From Echiichthys vipera (lineage: Eukaryota; Chordata; Actinopteri; Perciformes; Trachinidae): 64,000 bases of DNA. The stretch is taken from positions 14,381,360 to 14,445,359 of the forward strand of contig OY829647.1 in NCBI GenBank assembly GCA_963691815.1, given 5' to 3'. This document shows positions 52,221 through 60,100 of the stretch, piece by piece (the first letter of the stretch is position 1; the number at the start of each line of letters is the position of its first letter). The position numbers and the translations under genes are program-made. The notes beneath the pieces are model-generated. The model had not been told where the DNA came from. It saw only the letters and a program-made list of their open reading frames with translations, and did not search any database.

Positions 52221-52888
52221 TGTGACTGGGCTGTTGCTGGGCAAGTCTGAGTGAACAGGGACACAGGTAGCAGCAGCAGCACGAGATAAGCTATTATGTC
52301 TATATGTTTATTAAAAACTAAAAAAAATGATATTAAAAAGCGTCAGTGTGCCAAGAGCGCAGGTGAAGTTGTAAAAGCACACAGGAGCGGGCTGACTGGT
52401 CTTTTGTGTTGCACTAAATGGTCAGTTTCAAGGTGCACTTCCCCCTCTTTACTAAAGCCATGACAAGTCCAAACGGACACTTGCAATAGCGCATAAAAAT
52501 CCACTCCAGCTCCGGTCTCTCCCGGCCCTGGTAATGTTACAGATCCTACCTGGAGGGTTTGGATGAGTTCCCCGTAATTAAACTCGGCGGAGGAGCGGTC
52601 GTCGGGCTCGGGTAGGGACAGGTTGAGCCGCACCGTCGTCCTCTTCTCGGCTCCTCCAGTCGTCGTGTCCCTGTCGCCGGTTTTACCGAGACGACCGTTG
52701 CTGGCAGCAGCGGCACCCCCTGCCCCGGTCGCTGCCGCCGCCGCCGCTGCCTCGACCTCCTCCCCGGCTCCACCGAAGTTGAAGTCGGCCTCATCGTCCT
52801 CCTCCAGCCGGCGCTTCCTCGACTCCGCGGCCGCTCCAGCTGCGAAGGCCGAGAGGGTGACAAACTGCACTTTTCTCGGTTCGGCCAT
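30996..52888 (-). CDS. ubn2: Ubinuclein-2, complete coding region, 17 exons
   Basis: Subunit of the HIRA histone chaperone complex, which deposits H3.3-H4 independently of replication in the nucleus. Exons in transcript order: 52550-52888, 51573-51689, 49651-49752, 48685-48795, 46918-47012, 45219-45777, 43604-43674, 43069-43198, 41089-41195, 40547-40657, 38037-38180, 36697-36747, 36518-36560, 34672-36171, 34352-34559, 32479-32547, 30996-31042. All GT-AG and in phase; 3804 nt, 1267 residues (human UBN2 is about 1350). Domains: Ala-rich N-terminus, acidic NDPFND box, Hpc2-related domain (about 162-212) with GFGYDETDPFIDNSEAYDEL, Lys-rich linker, ubinuclein middle domain (about 430-645), Ser/Pro-rich region, conserved C-terminus. 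UBN2 rather than UBN1 from KDSLYLAAML, YSHMEAFVPCNKEAL and the end GDMKRKSH. The start is the first ATG of exon 1 (MAEPRKVQF). Confidence 0.95.
31043..32478 (-). other. ubn2 intron 16, nothing supported
   Basis: No coding or named repeat. The plus-strand frame at 30,992-31,255 overlaps exon 17 in reverse and has no family-like content. Confidence 0.65.
32479..32547 (-). CDS. ubn2: ubn2 exon 16: 69-nt exon
   Basis: Completes Asp, then LYKSLQSGSQAALPPHLQ and LAFS plus one base. Aligns with LLKSLQSGSQATLPPHLQLAFS of UBN2. The codons run on past the donor in the open frame, but gtaatt is in the right phase to join the exon at 31042. Confidence 0.9.
32548..34351 (-). other. ubn2 intron 15 with pyrimidine-rich end
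   Basis: Contains a G16 run at 32,641-32,656 (C16 on the transcribed sense) in a roughly 150-nt pyrimidine-rich stretch before exon 16. The rest is AT-rich, with no element recognised. Confidence 0.65.
32641..32656 (+). repeat. Homopolymer G16
   Basis: Sixteen consecutive G on +. Prone to sequencing error and able to form G-quadruplex structure. Confidence 0.95.
34352..34559 (-). CDS. ubn2: ubn2 exon 15: conserved C-terminal hydrophobic segment
   Basis: VSTAGTSLLGSTSTLPLG then FGMLGGLVPVSLPFPFPS and SGYTLAQSDLMG. The GSTS-LPLGFGMLGGLVPVSLPF stretch is a strong UBN2 marker, recalled from memory. Ends in phase 1. Confidence 0.94.
34672..36171 (-). CDS. ubn2: ubn2 exon 14: 1.5-kb Ser/Pro/His-rich exon
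   Basis: Exactly 500 codons, phase 0 on both sides, from EGLWIHKPPLTMTSAPSL. It includes the family motif CLSDSLDEDLSAPSLDSI, then long disordered Ser, Pro and Thr tracts, a six-His run (about 35,205-35,225) and a Gln/His run, ending TTSHLSQ before the donor at 34671. Confidence 0.95.
36172..36517 (-). other. ubn2 intron 13, nothing supported
   Basis: Short intron of about 350 bp with no recognised element. Confidence 0.7.
36518..36560 (-). CDS. ubn2: ubn2 exon 13: 43-nt micro-exon
   Basis: Completes Leu, then VKRRMVPGPKAKAK, a basic segment aligning with KKKVIPAPKPKVK of UBN2. Flanked by catacag and gtgagc. Confidence 0.87.
36697..36747 (-). CDS. ubn2: ubn2 exon 12: 51-nt micro-exon
   Basis: Completes Arg, then ILLKESLSVHSHLTGN and two bases of Leu. 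Aligns with MLFKESRSVHNHLT of UBN2. Flanked by gtgctcag and gtaagt. Confidence 0.88.
37685..37830 (+). mobile_element. tRNA-derived SINE with degraded boxes
   Basis: Reads gagcgggcgccccatataca, then gcctcggttcggctccagcc (B-box-like), then tttgctgcatgtcgctctct and a pyrimidine-rich tail. The family with gcgggcgcccc head and gctgcatgtc tail is common in fish; the 3' half recurs at 25,325. Confidence 0.65.
37928..37962. repeat. TA dinucleotide repeat
   Basis: Imperfect run of atatatatatata in a ubn2 intron. Confidence 0.9.
38037..38180 (-). CDS. ubn2: ubn2 exon 11: middle domain, WPKGWMQAR
   Basis: NLLCSLVRVKLSCYEMEN, QCSLSVEDYLKAFLENEV and KPLWPKGWMQA. The donor lies in a GT run (gtgtgtgtgt on the minus strand). 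Confidence 0.95.
38485..38600. repeat. Dispersed repeat shared with 14,865-15,000
   Basis: Reads gggaaaactccagcgatttc, caggtcttgaggatcagtac and aacctttttgtggctccaaa. The order of phrases matches the copy in myh10. Confidence 0.7.
39035..39640 (+). pseudogene. L2-type LINE reverse transcriptase, 3' part, broken
   Basis: Successive frames read KTEIIVFGNEEKRVAVSK, DQVRNLGVLI, SDLTFNSRMKSDTKSAFD, QLKNISRIKGFMSQTEQK, KRSDHITPVLKTLHWLPL, FKVLLLVYKSLNGFGPQY and HNEAAFSCDAAHNWNKLP. This is the C-terminal RT region of L2/CR1 elements. In-frame stops and frameshifts (one after NLGVLI) show it is dead. Confidence 0.8.
39640..39800. repeat. Dispersed repeat following the LINE, possibly Penelope-like
   Basis: Reads atattctcatttgtccaggt, gcaactggacttggttattt and aagacgtttcacctctcaac. 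I recognise this as a frequent teleost repeat; assignment to Penelope-like elements is a guess. Confidence 0.4.
40547..40657 (-). CDS. ubn2: ubn2 exon 10: middle domain
   Basis: QQSGEGDKNGSEEEDEEK then PGKRVMGPRKKFVWDDKL. The KNGSEE-DEEKPGKRV-GPRKKF-WDD signature is nearly the same as in UBN2. Confidence 0.95.
40985..41080. repeat. Dispersed repeat, inverted relative to 2,885-3,230
   Basis: Contains atatccgaccaaatgtctcc and tctgttcctgtgttatggtg, the reverse complement of phrases near 3,165-3,200. It ends right at the donor of ubn2 exon 9. Confidence 0.55.
41089..41195 (-). CDS. ubn2: ubn2 exon 9: middle domain
   Basis: DDRLRTPLLKLKLAVCSV then MPEQIARYNMDCMAKVA and two bases of Lys. Matches DDRLREPLQKLKLAV--VMPEQ of UBN2. 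Too short for a long open frame. Confidence 0.93.
41281..41410. repeat. Intron-internal repeat block, copy 1
   Basis: Reads gtggaaagtgaactcagagt, gagtttgaaaagatgcaggc and agagcaacagcgggaggga. The second copy is about 1,304 bp to the right. Confidence 0.85.
42585..42768. repeat. Intron-internal repeat block, copy 2
   Basis: Reads gaggaaagtgaactcagagt, gagtttgaaaagatgcaggc and agagcaacagggggaggga. Longer than copy 1 owing to a purine-rich (aaag)n-like expansion. Confidence 0.85.
43069..43198 (-). CDS. ubn2: ubn2 exon 8: middle domain
   Basis: IELQVQEQPPGVRSGIYS, HMEAFVPCNKEALLKRLK and KLSLNIQ. Conserved core of the ubinuclein middle domain. Confidence 0.95.
43199..43603 (-). other. ubn2 intron 7, nothing supported
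   Basis: Purine-rich on +, about 400 bp, no recognised element. Confidence 0.65.
43604..43674 (-). CDS. ubn2: ubn2 exon 7: middle domain
   Basis: ASRQFDQEGRKKFFTLDM then NNILL, with Asp split GA|C into exon 8. Matches EEGRKKFFTQDMNNILLD of UBN2. Confidence 0.94.
43675..45218 (-). other. ubn2 intron 6, nothing supported
   Basis: A 118-codon plus-strand frame at 43,846-44,202 has no recognisable family or codon bias, and I do not call it a gene. No named repeat. Confidence 0.6.
45219..45777 (-). CDS. ubn2: ubn2 exon 6: linker to start of middle domain
   Basis: VTALGLYRPEKKKRKKLM, KDSLYLAAMLRRFTREKE, then low-complexity Asn/Thr/Gly sequence and LPDGLPAPLIKRIEDLRA. The KDSLYLAAML helix aligns with UBN2 KDSLSLAAMI. 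The first codon is completed from exon 5. Confidence 0.95.
45778..46917 (-). other. ubn2 intron 5, nothing supported
   Basis: About 1.1 kb with no coding; a short CA run near 46,331-46,345. Confidence 0.65.
46918..47012 (-). CDS. ubn2: ubn2 exon 5: Lys-rich linker
   Basis: KPNENKEQVIKKRKKKEV then NNLEEKKNRVPKQG (last codon split GG|A). It ends at the conserved VPKQ-G motif. Very basic; a nuclear localisation role is likely but unproven. Confidence 0.9.
47013..48684 (-). other. ubn2 intron 4 with LINE 3' fragment
   Basis: Apart from the LINE end at 47,755-48,145 and a GT run near 47,128-47,150, AT-rich and without features. Confidence 0.7.
47755..48145 (+). pseudogene. LINE ORF C-terminus and 3' tail
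   Basis: Translates MGFLRRVAGVSLRNRVRS, EELGVEPLLLCVERSQLR, WFGHLLRMPPGRLPREVF, RPRGRPRTRWRDYISKLA and so on to a stop at 48,131, followed by the tail accccggataagcggttgaa and gatga repeats. The RWFGHL-RMPPGR-P-EVF pattern is the C-terminal end of a widespread fish non-LTR retrotransposon ORF. The last ~115 codons lack stops, so the insertion is fairly young; the 5' part is missing, as in normal LINE truncation. Confidence 0.8.
48685..48795 (-). CDS. ubn2: ubn2 exon 4: second half of the HRD
   Basis: 37 codons, YDELVPASLTTKLGGFYI then NTGTLQFRAASDSEGDEDK. Completes the HRD, followed by the acidic DSEGDED stretch. Flanked by ttctcag and gtgaga. Confidence 0.94.
48796..49650 (-). other. ubn2 intron 3, nothing supported
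   Basis: AT-rich, no element recognised. Confidence 0.65.
49651..49752 (-). CDS. ubn2: ubn2 exon 3: first half of the HRD
   Basis: 34 codons, GNTEKKKKKDRMQDLIDI then GFGYDETDPFIDNSEA. The HRD contacts the WD40 domain of HIRA. Confidence 0.94.
49753..51572 (-). other. ubn2 intron 2 with MITE-type scraps
   Basis: Contains tgctgcgttcacttgtaatc (50,043), a GT run (50,126-50,143), a gcccgactgatacgac repeat near 50,415 and an AAT run at about 51,542-51,564. No coding. Confidence 0.55.
51573..51689 (-). CDS. ubn2: ubn2 exon 2: NDPFND acidic box
   Basis: 39 codons, AKNNPPSVTPAHNPND, then PFNDDEKERLHVEALAKKFE and NKY, matching the conserved DPFNDEH...LAKKFE-KY of ubinucleins. Too short for a long open frame; found from the splice sites ctacag|G and T|gtgagt. 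Confidence 0.93.
51690..52549 (-). other. ubn2 intron 1 with GT microsatellite
   Basis: GT run at 52,183-52,224, otherwise no features. The reverse frame continuing from exon 1 past 52,549 is intron read-through. Confidence 0.7.
52183..52224 (+). repeat. GT dinucleotide microsatellite
   Basis: About 20 GT units with one interruption (gtgtatgtgt). Confidence 0.95.
52550..52888 (-). CDS. ubn2: ubn2 exon 1: start codon, Ala-rich N-terminus
   Basis: ATG at 52888-52886, reading MAEPRKVQFVTLSAFAAG, a run of seven alanines, and VRLNLSLPEPDDRSSAEF. The +4 base is G but -3 is C, so the Kozak context is middling. The MAEP start agrees with the MAEP/MSEP starts of human UBN2/UBN1. The frame upstream has only a non-ATG codon at 52921. 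Confidence 0.92.
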
Positions 52889-53146
52889 TTGGATGAGCTG
52901 AACCTCGCTCCGGACAGACAAGCGACAGCGAGGAGAAGAAGAGCTACTTCAGCGAAACTACTCCAAATTGGGGGCTTGACGGTGGTTCCGCGGAGCTCCG
53001 ACGGCTGCTCGGTGCCTACACGGGCGTCAGGGCCTCCTCCGCACCATACGAAACGAACTCCAGGGGGTGCGACGGTCGGGGAAAAGTTGTTTTCTCGGCA
53101 GCTACTCGCATCCTCGATTCGCTATGGGACCGAGACATTCACAGGA

Positions 53147-53155
53147 GCCATCTTG
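53147..53155 (-). promoter_or_regulatory. YY1-type motif
   Basis: The minus strand reads CAAGATGGC inside CAAGATGGCTCC, the YY1 core often found just downstream of transcription starts. Confidence 0.5.
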
Positions 53156-53196
53156 GGTTTTCGGGAGTAAATAAAATATCAGAAGAGAGGGGTCGC

Positions 53197-53208
53197 TGCG
53201 CATGCGCG
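53197..53208. promoter_or_regulatory. NRF1 palindrome
   Basis: TGCGCATGCGCG, a full match to the palindromic NRF1 consensus, about 310 bp upstream of the ubn2 ATG. Confidence 0.65.
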
Positions 53209-53241
53209 TTACGCACAAAACTGAAGCAGCGTGACTCGCGT

Positions 53242-53246
53242 CCAAT
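53242..53246 (+). promoter_or_regulatory. CCAAT box
   Basis: tccaatcagcg, the NF-Y type context CCAATCAG, upstream of the NRF1 site relative to ubn2. Confidence 0.45.
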
Positions 53247-54325
53247 CAGCGCGTGCCCCGATCTTTAAACCCGCCTCCGTCACAACAGGCGATAATAACA
53301 ACACTATTACTTACTATTATTAATCCTGCAGGAACACTTTACAGTCTCAAAGACGCACTTTCACCTTTAATCTCTTCAGAATTTAACTTGGGCATTATTT
53401 TGAGTGCATCGGAATGATTAATAACAAGAAAAGCATTTATACCGCTGATACACTACACCATTTTTAAGGAAATGTGATTGTATAGCCTACATTTCAATTC
53501 ATTCTTTTGTATTTATTCACTTTGTATTTATTGCTGTATCTTGTAACCTTCTTTTTTATTGTGCTCTTTCTTCTTAAAGGTTGAACATGTAGAATCTTTA
53601 TTAAAAGCTATATTTTTTAATTAGATAAATGCAACCACGGGCGTTTGAGGGGGACAGAATGAAAGAATTGCTTTTCCATAAAAAATATATTTAGTCTGAA
53701 TCATATTTTAATTTCTTTTTGACGAGTTTAACAATTACTTTCTGTCACATTCTGTTTACATTGTAGCAGCCAATAGCGGTCCCCATTTTGCAATGCCAGG
53801 GTTGTCTGTTGTTTGGTGCAGCTACTGTAGACGGGCACTGGGTTGTTTGTCCCAGCAGCTGAGTGACCGGAGACTAAATCTAGAGTCAATATAGGCCAAG
53901 AATTCATTCGATGGACTGAGATAAAAGAGTTCAACAGCATTAAATTGCGCACTGAAATAGCTACGTTTCTCCTTGATTGGTAAGCTAACTTTCACGTTAG
54001 ACTTGGATGTAACGGCTAACAGTAACTGTCAGTTAAACTTCTCTGCAACACTTGTTTTTATGGTGCAATTTGCCGCAGGGGACGGGTTCAAACAGGCTCA
54101 AACAGACTCCGGTCTCCTGGAAGCTACTGGGCCGGGTCTGACAAACCTGGCAACCTTAGTGTTTTTAATTATATTTTGTTGTTGCGACTACAATCTCGAA
54201 ACACTAGACGGCGCTGTTCTGCTCATTCTCCATATTCAACCTTTAAATTCACTAATAATATATCATTATAATGTAAGACTGTAATGTTCATTGAAAAGGA
54301 AAATGTCTGCCTTATACATCTATCT

Positions 54326-54326
54326 A

Positions 54327-54372
<46 letters not shown>

Positions 54373-54382
54373 TATATAGATA
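54326..54382. repeat. TA/TATC microsatellite
   Basis: tctatctatctatatata continuing as a pure TA run, then gatatagatataga. Confidence 0.95.
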
Positions 54383-55034
54383 TAGATATAGATATATTAA
54401 GTTTAAAGCCAAACTGTTCTACAACTGTTTAGTGTCACACGATGCTTGTGACAAATTGCAAATAAAGTTGTGAGAGACAAAAAAAAAAAAGTCAGCACTC
54501 TTGTGACCTTTATATAGTGTCCTGAGTGAAGGACAGGCTGTGGCTATACACACCACACGCTGTGTGTATCCAGATATCCATATACAGCTTCATCTCGGTT
54601 TTACAATCACAGCTCTCAGTTGAGCCTTTCTTTCTGTCTATTCAGGGAAATGCTGAACTGTGCATTTTTGCTACAATGGCACCAGCACACACTCAAACAT
54701 CAAATCCTAAACGGAAGAAAGCAAGCCAGATGGTTGTCCTGTCTCGGTTGACCAGACAAACAGCTGATTTACTCACAGGCACTACTGACCACCTATTGAC
54801 TTTCAGTTTAAGCGTAGCAGACGTGCTCCTATTTACATTAATAAACATTAATAACAATAATAAATTACATTTATGCTTGTGTTTTCTGTACTTCTGTGGC
54901 AGAAACCGTGACTGGATTAACCTGTTGAAAGACCCAGGGCTAAGTTTGGAAGTGAGCCTCTAATCACAGCCCCCACCCCCCAAATTTGCATTTGAAGGAT
55001 CACTTCATGGGTTTTATGCATGATGATTAAGATT

Positions 55035-55300
55035 TAAGGTTCAAGATGGTTTGTTGGTCATATGCACAACAATTAAAGCAGCAGTCATTGGCAATGAAAT
55101 TCTTCTCAGTCTCAGGCTCCTTCAACAATGCAATAAAAAATAAAATCTATAAGAGAAACACAAGTAAAAGGAGCCACTGAGACCTAAATAAACCCAAAAG
55201 TAGTGCAAAGACTTTTTTTAAATCTATGTGAAGAGAAAGATTTAATACGGATATAACGTCAAATGTATAATACATTTTAATATAAACAGAATAGAATACT
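55035..55300. repeat. Dispersed repeat, class unknown
   Basis: Reads tttgttggtcatatgcacaa, gcagtcattggcaatgaaat and caacaatgcaataaaaaata, a pattern I recognise from fish intergenic repeats. The right boundary is unclear. Confidence 0.4.
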
Positions 55301-55507
55301 GGACATTAAATGAAATAAAAATATAATATAATAATAATAACTGTAAATGAAATAGAATACTGTACATGGAATATAAAAATGTGAAATAGGAATATTTATA
55401 TGCAATATGTACAGATGTAAATGAGTTATAAATAGATGCAGCATAAACAGATGTAAACGTTGTTGACTGTTATAAAGTGGCACAGTGGTGATCTAAGTAA
55501 ATCCTGA

Positions 55508-55660
55508 GGAGTGGTGCTCGACCGATATGGGTTTTTCAGTGGCCGATGTCAATATTTCATTTAACATATAATACCGATATCATTAATTTTTTTTGCATCA
55601 AATAAAATACAACAATTTAATAATAATTTCAGCCTGAAATCGGCCGACATCGAGAATATT
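55508..55660. repeat. Dispersed repeat with ctcgaccgatatggg end
   Basis: Begins gtggtgctcgaccgatatgg and ends near gcctgaaatcggccgaca, a short element with imperfect inverted ends (cgaccgatat and atcggccg). A related start (gcccgactgatacgac) is at 50,415. Confidence 0.45.
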
Positions 55661-56379
55661 TGTTGCCTACACCCACCATCCGTCACCTACACCGTGCTTT
55701 AATACAGCTGAATTCACCACATAGTTGTTCTCATTTACATTCATTTATTGTATGAAGTAGTTATCTCTACATGTTAACTAAATTGTAATTTCATAATCAC
55801 AAAGTCCCAGGTTAATGATAACACCTCTGCTGTGTATTTGGCATTTAAAATGATACATCTTAACTTTGCTGGTACTGTGGCACATTGGCCCCGAGAGAAA
55901 AAGGTGCATTTGCAAGTTTAACCGCCTTAATGTTGACTCTTCTTCTGTGGCTCTGGAGGAGCTGAGACAATAACCCCCAATGATGTCATCAGGGTCGGGT
56001 TGGCCTCGAGAATTCAACTTTGAGGGTCTTTAAAAAGACATGCGAGGTTTAATGAAAGATGCTATTGAGTTGTTTTATAGGAATGTAAGGATGCAGGGTT
56101 TTTAAGCTCAACTTAAGCTTTTGTTTGCTTGCTAAACCCTTAACCTTCATGAAAGCGTAATCGGGGATGGATCGTGTATATCGTCTTATTCTTTAATATT
56201 AACAAATGAGTATCTGTTGCCTCAGTACAAACACATGCATTTTAGAAATATGTAAAGAACCAGGTGACCTTTAAAGTTGAATACCTTCCCCATTTTCTGA
56301 AATAATCTGTATACTCACTCACTGGATATCATTCTTATCAAAAGTCATACTTCTTTTCTTCTTCATACTGTGAAATATG

Positions 56380-56525
56380 TAAATATTGTTCATGTTATTC
56401 TTATATTTTATAATCCGCGTTTATATTGTTCATAATTTTCTATATTTCCTTGTTTATATTGCTTGTTATGATTTATTGTTTCTTCTATGTTTGTTATCCA
56501 CTTTGTGGGACTAATAAAGGAATCT
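56380..56525. repeat. LINE-like 3' end with gggactaataaagg tail
   Basis: AT-rich run ending ccactttgtgggactaataa then aggaatcttgaatt, a tail shared by several fish non-LTR elements. Confidence 0.4.
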
Positions 56526-56568
56526 TGAATTTCACTGGGTAAATATTACATTCACACATTTATGATCT

Positions 56569-56574
56569 TTTATT
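56569..56574 (-). terminator. ift56: Candidate poly(A) signal of ift56
   Basis: The minus strand reads AATAAA about 490 nt after the ift56 stop; ATTAAA on - at 56,609-56,614 is an alternative. No transcript data. Confidence 0.4.
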
Positions 56575-57064
56575 TACTGCAAAAAAAAGTGCCGTCTAAA
56601 TCTTTGATTTTAATGGTCTCTTGAAAATAGAATTTTTTCTTGTGTGGCTCTCGTTTCTTTTTCCTCTCTCAACAGTATAAGTACGATCATGTCTTGAGCC
56701 TGATTTCTTTATCTTGAATGTTCCGTAATTTCTTGTTCAATTGTGCAATTTGTTTTTGTATCATTGTATAGATAACAAGTAAGCTACTGTTCTGAGTTTC
56801 ATACAAATCAATCACTGAAGAAAACTGCATAAGTCATTTTAAAAATAGTCACATTTTTATACAAACATACAAGTACATAGAGAATTGCATTTCAAAACTT
56901 ACATATTTTAACAACAGTGTGGCAGAGATAACAGCTCCATATTTCTTCATGGGGCACAGATCATTCAACATTCAATCAAAGTCAAGTGACCAAATGTGAC
57001 TGCTGATGTTTGCATATTGTAGCTCCTCTTGGTGTAGTGAGCTGGAGTTCAGCGTGCGGAGCTG

Positions 57065-57179
57065 TCATGAGAGGAGGACTCTCTTGTCTTTGGCCCACTT
57101 CCTCATGACTCGAATGATGTATTCAACCTGGGGGTTTCCTGAATTTCGCAGCAGAGACAACACCTCTTTAAGTGTCTCC
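57065..57179 (-). CDS. ift56: ift56 last coding exon and stop
   Basis: Completes Lys, then ETLKEVLSLLRNSGNPQV, EYIIRVMRKWAKDKRVLL and S, stop TGA at 57067-57065. Confidence 0.95.
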
Positions 57180-60100
57180 CTGGAACACAAACAGGATGTG
57201 TGAGGAGACAAGATTAGATCTCTCCTTGCTATTATTTAGACATCACACCCACTATAACAGACCACAGAAGTTTGATATGTCAGATCTGACGTTCAAAAAC
57301 AACTAGAAAACATCGTTAAAGGCACTGCAGCAGGAAACAACAGTTGTAAAGATACTAGTGGAGTGATGTGCTGAGCAGAGAGTGAAGTTGCTCTTCCTCT
57401 GTGTGTGTTTTAAACTGAGTTTCTCTGTTTGTTGAGATAGACAGTCCGACGTGCGTGGTGGAATATGCTTCAGAAAACATTGCTTGGGCGCATTTAGAAA
57501 TTATGTCATTATTTAGTTCTTTAGTTAAATGGTCAGCAATGGACGGATTTATTTATTATTAATATGCTTGTTTTATTTTATTTTTTATTTTATAATTTTA
57601 GATATTCTCTAATAAAGTTATTTGTTTGATAAAGCAGCCTTCTGAGTCATATTGGTGCACAATCCACTTTTAAAAATTCATTATTTCAGCCGTCAGTAAT
57701 CAGTGACTTTTTCCCCTCTAAAAATCTAATTATTGTGAAGGAAAACAGACAAACTCAGACATAAGAAAAGACATACTTAGGCTCCTTGTTTGCCAGTATG
57801 AGCTGGAAGACGCCGACACATGCCCCTCTCTTGCCCTCCCAGTAGTTGGATCCTGGGTCCAGTTTCTCCAGCGCATCAAACGCTTTGGCTGCATAGTAGA
57901 ACTGACCCATCTGAAACAACAGGCTGTGATCATGAGCAGTAGTATGCAACACATTTAATTCACAGACACAGATTAAACCACCTCTTTACTAAATGAGCAT
58001 TTTATCTCAGAAAACATGTCTGCGACGTCTGCTTAAACTTTTGACTACATTTCAAAAACATGGTGAGAAAACTGAGGCGTTTTGAATGGACGGCACCTCT
58101 CACAACATAACTGCAGCTAACATGAAATGTGCTTTTGAAAGTTGTGACAATAAAAACAGAGACAAAACTAAGAGACAAAAACAGGCGGGTAGAGAATGAA
58201 ATGCGCAATTTCTTCAATTTAAGGTCACATCTGGGAATCAAGCTAAGATATAGCAAGTGACTCAAGATATTTGAGTTCAGGAAACAGGTACGTGTTTTTT
58301 ATTGCACAGGACTGAAGGACCCCTGCTCTTAGCGATAAATTAAGTTGGAGTAACTTCTTACGCAAAAACATGAATGGTGGCATAATAAATAATAATATTT
58401 GATGTGTGTGTATATAAAGCCTACTTCGCATTTACGGATTAGACTCATAATAAACTGAATGCCTTTTGGTTTTGGACAGTTGGTCGGACGAACAAGACTT
58501 GTGAAGGTTTCCCCTTTGGCTCTGGGAAATTGTGATGGAGATGTTTACAGGTCAAATAATAATTGAATAATTAAGAAAATTATCTGTTGATAATGACAAC
58601 CATTGGTTGCAGCCCTAAACTTAAATTCACAGAAATAGACAAAACAAACATACTAGGGCTGCAAATAAATTACTATTTAATGTTTATTAATCTGTTGATT
58701 ATAAATATGTAATGAAATTTATGAATGAAAAATGTCAATCACAATCTCCAGAATCCATGTGACCCGTGTGATGTCTTCAAATTATTAAAACTCAATATAC
58801 AATAATAATACAAATAGCACTTCCATTATTATTACCTAAACAATTATTTACAAGAATTGTTGGTGATTCATTTTCTGTCGGTCGATTAAGTATTTTATTG
58901 ACTAATTGTTTCAGCAATAAGTCACACATTTACGCTTGTATTCCTGTGTAAGTGGTCACCACGCATGATATCTGAAGCAGAAAGCAGAGGGTGAAGTCAC
59001 CTTGTAGCAGTCGTTGGCAATGAGCTGAAGCAGACTGAAGGAATCAGAGGAAGTGCCCATCTTCAGATAGAGCTCCCAGGCAAGTCGACCCCTCTGGTTC
59101 ATTATGTCTGACAAGAACAAGACGAGTGTTCAATAATCCATCATTCACAGGCAGTTTCAGAAACTATTATAGTCATATCTGGAAAATATTAAAGACCCGT
59201 GGGCAGGTTTTACTGAAGAGGACTAAGCCAAGAAAGGGAGAAAAATCTTTTAATGGAGACATCCATTTCTTACAGCTCGGCTGTACGTGACATCGGCTGG
59301 GTGCACGAGCGAACCCCGATTTTTATATTTTTAAACCTAAAGGCAAGAAATCTGGCAGTGATGTTTGATTCACATCTCAGCCAACAAGTATAAAAGGTTT
59401 CCTCAGTCTGCTTTCTCTGGAGCATTCTCCACGCTTTTATCTCATCAGGTGTAGATTACTGAAACTGTTTTCATGTCTACTTGAAAAGGCTGCTCCTGTG
59501 TGCAGCTGGTGCCAAATGCAGCGTGCCTGCAGCAATCCTGGGGACTGGATTATATTTTGGTAATTTCACACTAGTTATAATATACAGTATGCAAAAAGTA
59601 AACTCCCGGGCTTCTTGCTGAACAAACACCTCACCAGCAGTCTGACATTTTGACATGGTGTTCTCATGACTGCGTTCTGTTGCATTGAGGATTCATTTTA
59701 AGATTTACATTTAAAAAATAACCTCCAAAATGAGCCTGAGATCTGTTCAGAACGGAAAAAGAGCCAAATTCCTTTTCTGAATGATATGTTTTGATAGGAT
59801 TTATTATTTTTCAATCAATCAATCATGAATTTGATTATTATTTTACTGCCTTTACTGCCTCCTTTATTTACATCTTTAAGTGTGTTTGTTTGTTGTAAAT
59901 GTATGTCAGGTTAACAGACTTGTGTATGAATTGTGCTACATGAATAAATTGAAGAGAAATCTTTGTAATTAAATACATCATTGATACAATTATTATACGT
60001 ACAGCATCGTGCCAGCCAGCTGAGGTAAACATAGTCATTCTTGATCTTTTCACTCTGAATCAGCAGAAAAATCTGAAAGAAAAATCAAAAATGAGTCCAA

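Larger units (their letters stand above)
52550..53290 (-). promoter_or_regulatory. ubn2: CpG-rich 5' region and promoter of ubn2
   Basis: G+C and CpG are visibly higher than in the neighbouring introns, covering exon 1, the presumed 5' UTR and about 400 bp upstream. Holds YY1-, NRF1- and CCAAT-type motifs and no TATA box, as in housekeeping promoters. The exact start site is not determinable here. Confidence 0.7.
53291..57064. other. Intergenic region between ift56 and ubn2
   Basis: No gene seen. Holds a TA repeat (54,326-54,382) and dispersed repeats at 55,035-55,300, 55,508-55,660 and 56,380-56,525. The short plus-strand frames at 53,973 and 54,526 have no family-like content. The last ~500 bp before 57,064 should be the ift56 3' UTR. 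Confidence 0.6.
57911..59000 (-). other. ift56 intron with two copies of a dispersed repeat
   Basis: Repeat ends are at 58,545-58,617 and 58,652-58,920. No coding. Confidence 0.65.

Noticed and set aside
30996..52888. Calling the ubinuclein ubn1
   Set aside because: KDSLYLAAML, the KNGSEE-DEEKPGKRV block, the LPLGFGMLGGLVPVSLPF segment and the GDMKRKSH end fit UBN2, and the ift56 neighbour agrees.
52886..52921. N-terminal extension of ubn2 upstream of MAEP
   Set aside because: The codon at 52921 is TTG, not ATG. The first ATG gives the MAEP start typical of the family.
53973..54963. Plus-strand frames in the ift56-ubn2 interval as small genes
   Set aside because: No homology recognised, no splice structure, AT-rich repeat setting.
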